Under the pieces are notes generated by a model. That model was not told the origin of the DNA. It was given only the letters and a program-made list of their open reading frames with translations, and made no database searches. The translations under genes were made by a program, and so were the position numbers. From NCBI GenBank assembly GCA_007135755.1, contig SLIG01000059.1:1-35966 (forward strand): a stretch of DNA of 35,966 nt, given 5' to 3'. The stretch is from Cyanobium sp. GTDB lineage: Bacteria > Cyanobacteriota > Cyanobacteriia > PCC-6307 > Cyanobiaceae. Below are positions 31,493 to 35,966 of the stretch, piece after piece; position 1 is the first letter of the stretch, and each line of letters opens with the position of its first letter.

Positions 31493-32017
31493 ATGACCGC
31501 CACCCCCCGCGAGCCCACCTTCCAGCAGGCCATGGAGATCACGGCCCAGTGGCTGGGACTGTGGGAGAACGGCGAACTCAGCGATGAGGTGCTCGCCGAC
31601 CGCGTCGGCGAACTGGTGGCCAGCCGTGACGGCGGCCGCGGCTTCTTCGTGGTCAGCCTGGCCGGTGACTGCCCGCTGATGGACCGCTTGCCCGAGCCCC
31701 TGGTGCTGCAGCTGCGGGCGGCGGGCGCGGGCGTGGTGGACCTCACCGCACGCAATCTGGCCATGAGCACGGCCATGGTTCTGCACCACCGGCGCAGTGG
31801 GGACGGCGCGCAGCAGGCGGGATCGGAGCGGGTGCGGCAGCGCTGCACCGAGCTGCTGCGGCTGCTGGAGCCCCAGGCCGTGAAGGAGCGCCTGGAAACC
31901 CTGCTGGCCGCCTCCCGCGACGGTGCCGGCGAGGACGTGGCCTTCCTGCAGCGCTGGGGCTACGACGCTGAGCAGAAGAGCGCCATCAGCGCCGCGATTG
32001 AGGCCGTGGCTGAGTGA
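31493..32017 (+). CDS. Conserved-looking 174-residue protein, unknown
   Basis: From ATG 31493 the product is 174 residues, with EPTFQQAMEITAQWLGLWE at the start, a DRVGELVASRDGGRGFFVVSLAGD central beta-helix stretch, LDLTARNLAMSTAMVLHHRR-like helix at about 82-101, and an acidic-amphipathic C-terminal half. No signal peptide or membrane segment. I recognise no family; it is divergent from era and converges on the terminator at 32058-32091. Codon bias and position argue for a real gene. Function unknown. Confidence 0.75.
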   Translation: MTATPREPTFQQAMEITAQWLGLWENGELSDEVLADRVGELVASRDGGRGFFVVSLAGDCPLMDRLPEPLVLQLRAAGAGVVDLTARNLAMSTAMVLHHRRSGDGAQQAGSERVRQRCTELLRLLEPQAVKERLETLLAASRDGAGEDVAFLQRWGYDAEQKSAISAAIEAVAE

Positions 32018-32057
32018 GTCTCAGCGGCATGGGCTGACAGTGAAGAGGTTCTGCATG

Positions 32058-32091
32058 AAAAAGAGGTTCTGTACGCGCTGTACAGAACCTC
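32058..32091 (-). terminator. Intrinsic terminator of the ffh-rpsP-phoH-BI-1 run
   Basis: On the minus strand GAGGTTCTGTAC and GTACAGAACCTC form a perfect 12-bp stem around a 5-base loop (plus-strand arms 32063-32074 and 32080-32091), followed by TTTTT (32058-32062). This is a classical rho-independent terminator for the gene ending at 32166. The arm sequence is partly repeated just beyond (AAGAGGTTCTG at 32043-32053). Confidence 0.82.
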
Positions 32092-32130
32092 GATTGGTGA
32101 TCGACGCTTGATCGAAACCCTCTCAGGTGC

Positions 32131-32157
32131 TGATCTGATCTGCTGTGATCTGATCTG
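32131..32157. repeat. Short direct repeats before the BI-1 family stop
   Basis: TGATCTGATCTG occurs at 32131-32142 and again at 32146-32157 (15-base period), and overall the stretch is rich in TGATC steps, just after the stop of the BI-1 gene. No function is evident. Confidence 0.6.
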
Positions 32158-32165
32158 ATGCCGGA

Positions 32166-32903
32166 TCAGTCGCGGCGGCCGCCGCCCTGCAGGGCGATGA
32201 TCAGGCGCAGGATGAAGATGAACAGGTTGATGTAGGTGAGGTACATCCCCAGCGCCCCGGCCAGGTATTGATCGTCGTTGTAGGTGCGGGGCATCGTGTA
32301 GAAGTCCACGAAGGCCGCGCCCACGAACAGGATGGTGCCGAAGCCGGCGATGATCAGTTCCAGGCCCGTGCCGCCGAACATGCCCGGCACGAAGATGCTG
32401 CCCACGATCTGCACCACCATGGCGATCAGCAGGCCGATGATGCCCAGGCCCACTGCACCGGTGAGGGCCTGGCCGACGCTGTCGCTCATCCGTCGCCCCG
32501 CGAACGAGGCCACCACGAAGGTGATGCCGGTGGCCAGGGTGGCGGTGCCGATGGCGCCCACACCCGCCACATTCACGGCATAGGCAACAATCCCGCTGAG
32601 GGTGAAGCCGGTGATCAGGCTGTAGGCGGCCAGCAGCGGCAGGGCGGTGCTGTTCTCCGACTTGCGGGCCACGTTCTGGGCCACGAAGAAGAGGATGAAG
32701 TTGCCGATCAGGGCCACCCAGAACAGGGGCATGAACAGCCCCGGGCTGCTGGCCATCAGGGTGAGGCCGCCCAGCACGCCCCCGGCGGTGAGCACCATGC
32801 CGCCGCCCACGTAGGGCAGGGCCTTGTTGACGACGTTGGGCCCCACCAGGGCGCTGGATTGCGCCTCGCGGATGGCCTCCTGGAAATTGCTGCTGGCCGG
32901 CAT
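32166..32903 (-). CDS. Bax inhibitor-1 (UPF0005/YccA-like) membrane protein
   Basis: From ATG 32903 the protein is 245 residues with seven predicted helices, including LPYVGGGMVLTAGGVLGGLT, LFMPLFWVALIGNFILFFVA, SLITGFTLSGIVAYAVNVAG, IGTATLATGITFVVASFAG, GLGIIGLLIAMVVQIVGSIF, ELIIAGFGTILFVGAAFVDF and YLTYINLFIFILRLIIALQ. The C-terminal TYNDDQYLAGALGMYLTY stretch is characteristic of the family. Related E. coli proteins interact with FtsH. It is the last gene of the ffh-rpsP-phoH run, ends before a strong terminator, and lies 92 bases after phoH. ATG 32903 is preferred over an upstream start that adds 17 residues. Confidence 0.93.
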   Translation of the reverse strand: MPASSNFQEAIREAQSSALVGPNVVNKALPYVGGGMVLTAGGVLGGLTLMASSPGLFMPLFWVALIGNFILFFVAQNVARKSENSTALPLLAAYSLITGFTLSGIVAYAVNVAGVGAIGTATLATGITFVVASFAGRRMSDSVGQALTGAVGLGIIGLLIAMVVQIVGSIFVPGMFGGTGLELIIAGFGTILFVGAAFVDFYTMPRTYNDDQYLAGALGMYLTYINLFIFILRLIIALQGGGRRD

Positions 32904-32995
32904 GACGCCCCAGAACTGCGAACTCCATCCATCCTGCCAGTGCCGCTGTGCCAACGACAGCGCCGGGATCGCCGGCAGGGTGCGGATCTCCCCCT

Positions 32996-33973
32996 TCAGC
33001 GCCGGCGCTTGTCGCGCTGTTCGTAGGCCTGCACCAGCCGCTGCACCAGCGGGTGGCGCACCACGTCGGTGGCGCTGAGATGGCAGATGGCCACCCCCTC
33101 CACCCCGTCGAGCACCTGGGCGGCTTCCACCAGGCCGCTCACCACCGCACTGGGCAGGTCGGTCTGGCTGGGGTCACCGGTGACCACCATGCGCGAGTTC
33201 TCGCCCAGGCGGGTGAGCACCATGCGCATCTGGGCGCCGGTGGTGTTCTGGGCCTCATCGAGGATCACGAAGGCATCGGCCAGGGTGCGGCCGCGCATGT
33301 AGGCCAGTGGCGCCACCTCGATCACCCCCTTCTCCAGCAGCACCGCCGTGCGCTCCGCCCCCAGCAGCATGTGCAGGGCGTCGTAGAGGGGGCGCAGGTA
33401 AGGATCCACCTTCTGCTGCAGGTCGCCGGGCAGGAAGCCGAGCCGTTCGCCGGCCTCCACCGCCGGCCGGGTGAGGATCAGCCGCTCCACCCGCCGGTCC
33501 TGGAGCATGCGCACCGCCAGCACGGTGGCCAGAAACGTTTTGCCTGTGCCGGCCGGGCCCAGGGCCAGGGTGAGGTCGTGGCGCTCCATGGCCTGCACGT
33601 AGGCCTTCTGGCGCAGGGTGCGCGGGCGCAGCAGGCGGCCGGTCTGGCTGCGGGCCAGCACCAGGTTGCTGAGGTCGCGGTGCTCCTCCCCCCGGCCACT
33701 GTCGAGGGCCTGGAGGGCGGTGTTGAGGTCCACCTGGCTGATGCTCTGGCCGTCCTGCCAGAGGGGGCGCAGCAGATCCAGCAGGGAGCTGGCCCGCTCC
33801 AGCTGGGCCGGGCGGGCCCGCAGGGAGAGGTCCAGCCCCCGTAACACCAGGGAGGCCCCGGTGAGGGCTTCCAGCCGTCGCAGGGTGGCTTCCCCGTCAC
33901 CGGCCAGGGCCAGGGCCGCCTCGGGTGAGGGCAGCGACAGGGTGGCGTTGCAGAGCCCTTCGGAGTCGGCCAT
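32996..33973 (-). CDS. phoH: PhoH-like ATPase/RNase
   Basis: The 325-residue protein has the PhoH core: [16 protein letters not shown] (Walker A), [43 protein letters not shown] (Walker B) and [12 protein letters not shown]. The N-terminal about 100 residues resemble the KH-like extension of PhoH-type proteins. Related proteins bind RNA and hydrolyse ATP; the gene's name comes from phosphate-starvation induction in E. coli, which need not hold here. ATG 33973 is chosen over a TTG at 33988. It follows rpsP by 11 bases, so the two are co-transcribed. Confidence 0.93.
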   Translation of the reverse strand: MADSEGLCNATLSLPSPEAALALAGDGEATLRRLEALTGASLVLRGLDLSLRARPAQLERASSLLDLLRPLWQDGQSISQVDLNTALQALDSGRGEEHRDLSNLVLARSQTGRLLRPRTLRQKAYVQAMERHDLTLALGPAGTGKTFLATVLAVRMLQDRRVERLILTRPAVEAGERLGFLPGDLQQKVDPYLRPLYDALHMLLGAERTAVLLEKGVIEVAPLAYMRGRTLADAFVILDEAQNTTGAQMRMVLTRLGENSRMVVTGDPSQTDLPSAVVSGLVEAAQVLDGVEGVAICHLSATDVVRHPLVQRLVQAYEQRDKRRR

Positions 33974-33984
33974 CGGGCCGGAGC

Positions 33985-34389
33985 TCAAGCCTCCGCCGGG
34001 GCCTCGTCGGCTGCGCTGGCGGCTGCTTCAGCGGCGGCCTTGGCTTCAGCGGCGGCCTTGGCTTCGGCAGCTTCCCTGGCGGCCTGCTTGGCCGCGGCCT
34101 CGCGGGCGGCGACCTGCTTCTTCTGGCCCACCAGCACCGAGGAGCGCACGCTCTTCTCCACCAGGCCGCCGCGCTCCAGCAGGGTCAGCACGGTGTCGGT
34201 GGGCTGGGCACCCTGGGCCAGGCGGGCACGGATGGCCTCGGTGTCGAGGCGGGTTTCCTTGGTGCGGGGGTTGTAAAAGCCCAGCTCTTCAAGCGGGCGG
34301 CCGTCGCGGCGGGAGGTGCTGTTCACGGCCACCAGACGGAAGCTCGCTTCCCGCTTCTTGCCAAACCGCTTCAGGCGGAGCTTGATCAT
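33985..34389 (-). CDS. rpsP: 30S ribosomal protein S16 with Ala-rich tail
   Basis: S16 binds 16S rRNA early in 30S assembly. Residues 1-83 are canonical ([37 protein letters not shown]). The remaining about 50 residues are an Ala/Glu/Lys-rich helical tail with [21 protein letters not shown] repeats, longer than in the 82-residue E. coli protein. Such tails are common in picocyanobacterial S16. It lies between ffh (79-base gap, with a T-rich TTGTTTGTTTGTT stretch on the minus strand) and phoH (11-base gap). Confidence 0.96.
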   Translation of the reverse strand: MIKLRLKRFGKKREASFRLVAVNSTSRRDGRPLEELGFYNPRTKETRLDTEAIRARLAQGAQPTDTVLTLLERGGLVEKSVRSSVLVGQKKQVAAREAAAKQAAREAAEAKAAAEAKAAAEAAASAADEAPAEA

Positions 34390-34468
34390 CGTGGCCTAGC
34401 CGCAAAAGGAACAAACAAACAACTTACCTCCCGGGGGTGCAGGGGGGACTCCCGGTGGGTAAGGGGGA

Positions 34469-35953
34469 TCAGAGGTCGCCGAAGCCCTTGCGCTTCTTCG
34501 CCGGGCGGGGCGGCTTGGCGGGGCCGCGGCCCCGGCCCAGACCCGGCCCGCCAGCGGGCATCCCGCCCATGCCCGGCATGCCGCCCATCCCGGGCATGCC
34601 ACCCATGCCGGGGAAGCCACCGCCCATCCCGGGCATGCCGGGCATGCCGCCGCTCTGGCTCATCTGCTTCATGAACCCGCGCATCTTCTGGAAGTCGGCC
34701 AGCACCTTGTCCACGTCGGCGGGGCTGTGGCCACTGCCGCCGGCGATCCGGCGGCGCCGCGACGGGGTGGAGGCCAGCAGGTCGGGATTGCGGCGCTCGG
34801 CCTCGGTCATCGAGCCGATCATCGCCTCGATGCGCTTGAGCTGCTGTTCCCCCTGCTTGAGCATGCCGTCGTCGATCTTGTTCATGCCGGGGATCAGCTT
34901 CATCAGCCCCCCCAACGACCCCATGCGCTTGATCAGGCGCATCTGCTGCAGGAAGTCGGAGAAGTCGAAGGTGGCTTCCTGCAGCTTCTGCTGCATGCGC
35001 GCCACATCGGCCAGTTCCACCTCCTTGGTGGCCTTCTCCACCAGGGTGAGCACATCGCCCATGCCCAGAATCCGGCTGGCCATGCGCTCGGGGTGGAAAG
35101 GCTGCAGGGCCTCCACCTTCTCGCCGGTGCCGATGAACTTGATCGGTGCCCCGCTCACCTTGCGGATCGAGAGCGCCGCTCCGCCGCGGGAATCGCCATC
35201 GAGCTTGGTGAGCACGGCGCCGGTGAGGCCCACCTGCTCGTGGAAGGCGCGGGTGAGCTCGGCCGCCTCCTGGCCGATCATCGAGTCCACCACCAGCAGC
35301 ACCTCATCGGGCTGGCAGGCCTCGCGGATGCGCACCATCTCCTCCATCATCGACTGATCGATCTGGAGCCGGCCGGCGGTGTCCACCAGCACCGTGTCGA
35401 AGCCCTCGGCCCTGGCCTTGGCGATGCCGGCCGCGGCGATGGCTTCCGGCTTGGCCTCGGTGCCGAGGCTGAACACCTCCACGCCGATCTGAGCGCCCAG
35501 GGTCTGCAGCTGCTCAATGGCGGCGGGGCGGTAGACGTCGGCGGCCACCAGCAGGGCCCTGCGGCCCTGCTCCTTGAGATGGAGGCCGAGTTTGGCGGTG
35601 GCGGTGGTCTTGCCCGCCCCCTGCAGGCCGGCCATCAGCACCACGGCGGGTTCTCCCGGTTTGCCGCCGGCGGCCAGGGGTGTGTTGGCGCCCCCCATGG
35701 TGTCCACCAGCTGCTCGTGCACCACCTGGATGAACTTCTGATCCGGGCTGATGCCGCGCACCACCTCGGCGCCGAGGGCCTTCCTGCGCACCTCGGCCAC
35801 GAAATCCTTTACCACCGGCAGGCTCACATCGGCCTCCAGCAGGGCGCGGCGCACGTCCCGCAGGGCGCCCTCCACGTTGGTTTCGCTGATCGTGGCCTGC
35901 CCCCTCAGGCCCTTGACCGCATCCTCAAACCGCTGGGAAAGCTCATCGAACAT
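34469..35953 (-). CDS. ffh: Signal recognition particle protein Ffh (SRP54)
   Basis: Ffh binds signal sequences of membrane proteins and, with SRP RNA and FtsY, targets them to the membrane. The 494-residue protein has the N-terminal helical domain, the G domain (GLQGAGKTTATAKLG, DTAGRLQID, TKLDGDSRGGAALS) and the methionine-rich M domain (LIKRMGSLGGLMKLIPGMNK, RRNPDLLASTPSRRRRIAGGSG). After the M domain lies a Met/Gly/Pro repeat (about 430-470) and a basic Pro/Lys tail (PRPAKKRKGFGDL). Start ATG 35953 is 13 bases from the window edge and fits MFDELSQRFEDAVK. The gene is probably complete. Confidence 0.97.
   Translation of the reverse strand: MFDELSQRFEDAVKGLRGQATISETNVEGALRDVRRALLEADVSLPVVKDFVAEVRRKALGAEVVRGISPDQKFIQVVHEQLVDTMGGANTPLAAGGKPGEPAVVLMAGLQGAGKTTATAKLGLHLKEQGRRALLVAADVYRPAAIEQLQTLGAQIGVEVFSLGTEAKPEAIAAAGIAKARAEGFDTVLVDTAGRLQIDQSMMEEMVRIREACQPDEVLLVVDSMIGQEAAELTRAFHEQVGLTGAVLTKLDGDSRGGAALSIRKVSGAPIKFIGTGEKVEALQPFHPERMASRILGMGDVLTLVEKATKEVELADVARMQQKLQEATFDFSDFLQQMRLIKRMGSLGGLMKLIPGMNKIDDGMLKQGEQQLKRIEAMIGSMTEAERRNPDLLASTPSRRRRIAGGSGHSPADVDKVLADFQKMRGFMKQMSQSGGMPGMPGMGGGFPGMGGMPGMGGMPGMGGMPAGGPGLGRGRGPAKPPRPAKKRKGFGDL
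34561..34651. repeat. Coding repeat in the ffh C-terminal tail
   Basis: The minus strand encodes repeats of GMPGMGG-type heptapeptides, from DNA units close to CCCATGCCGGGCATG with variants. The extension is low complexity, Met/Gly-rich and follows the M domain; it could extend the flexible Met-rich surface or arise by slippage. Confidence 0.6.
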
Positions 35954-35966
35954 GGAGGGGCGGCCG

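Noticed and set aside
32055..32111. 18-codon frame MKKRFCTRCTEPRLVIDA
   Set aside because: It is superimposed on the terminator hairpin, has no ribosome site and no protein-like pattern beyond two Cys.

Overview
The window reads as a high-GC picocyanobacterial chromosome segment of the Cyanobium / freshwater-type Synechococcus kind. This is inferred from a phycobiliprotein lyase of the CpcS/CpeS family, ThiE with the N-terminal ThiD2-type domain, fused CbiE-CbiT, several families known mainly from cyanobacteria (DUF3122, DUF3611, DUF1517, TIGR03792), a cyanobacterial-type LexA and the strong G/C preference at third codon positions. Genes are packed tightly on both strands: no stretch over about 170 bases lacks a gene, many neighbours share ATGA/GTGA/TGATG junctions, and six convergent gene pairs overlap at their 3' ends. 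Most content is core housekeeping.

Layout. 1-271: tail of a secreted or RTX-like protein. 438-4287 (minus): tRNA-Ala(GGC), lexA, argF, ftsH. 4438-5546 (plus): an SRAP-family DNA-protein crosslink protein coupled to a DUF427 gene. 5512-7767 (minus): MscS-type channel and ribD. 7834-8880 (plus): AI-2E/PerM-type membrane protein. 8804-12213 (minus): DUF3122 lipo/secreted protein, a GH116 glucosidase with an 18-bp minisatellite in its tail, and an 81-residue unknown. 12283-13578 (plus): cbiET. 13541-16714 (minus): pheS, nadK, a response regulator with a degenerate receiver, and a DUF192 protein. 16771-17592 (plus): surE. 17577-18158 (minus): DUF3611 membrane protein. 18235-19230 (plus): ribF, whose tail lies over a 41-residue single-helix membrane protein gene on the other strand (19156-19281). 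19348-21786 (plus): thiE, thiS, DUF1517. 21755-23396 (minus): ispF, TIGR03792 gene and larB joined by 4-base overlaps. 23503-26857 (plus): a LuxR-type response regulator translationally coupled to a large multi-helix PAS histidine kinase. 26865-28318: divergent NfeD and stomatin/SPFH genes. 28338-31450 (minus): era, a Phd/VapC-type toxin-antitoxin pair, a phycobilin lyase and trmD. 31493-32017 (plus): unknown 174-residue protein. 32058-35953 (minus): ffh, rpsP, phoH and a Bax-inhibitor-1 family gene, closed by a clear intrinsic terminator.

Functional themes are cofactor synthesis (riboflavin/FAD: ribD, ribF; thiamine: thiE, thiS; cobalamin: cbiET; NADP: nadK; isoprenoid precursor: ispF), translation and protein targeting (pheS, trmD, era, rpsP, ffh, tRNA), DNA damage (lexA with a candidate LexA box; SRAP), protein quality control (ftsH, SPFH/NfeD) and two-component signalling. 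No phage, insertion sequence, CRISPR array or plainly novel multi-gene defence system is visible. The parts I consider least explained are the antisense-overlapping 41-residue membrane protein, the pseudo-receiver regulator in the nadK operon, the RR/kinase pair, the toxin-antitoxin insertion with its palindrome and 16-bp repeats, and the recurrent convergent overlaps. All calls come from reading sequence; no database search was run.
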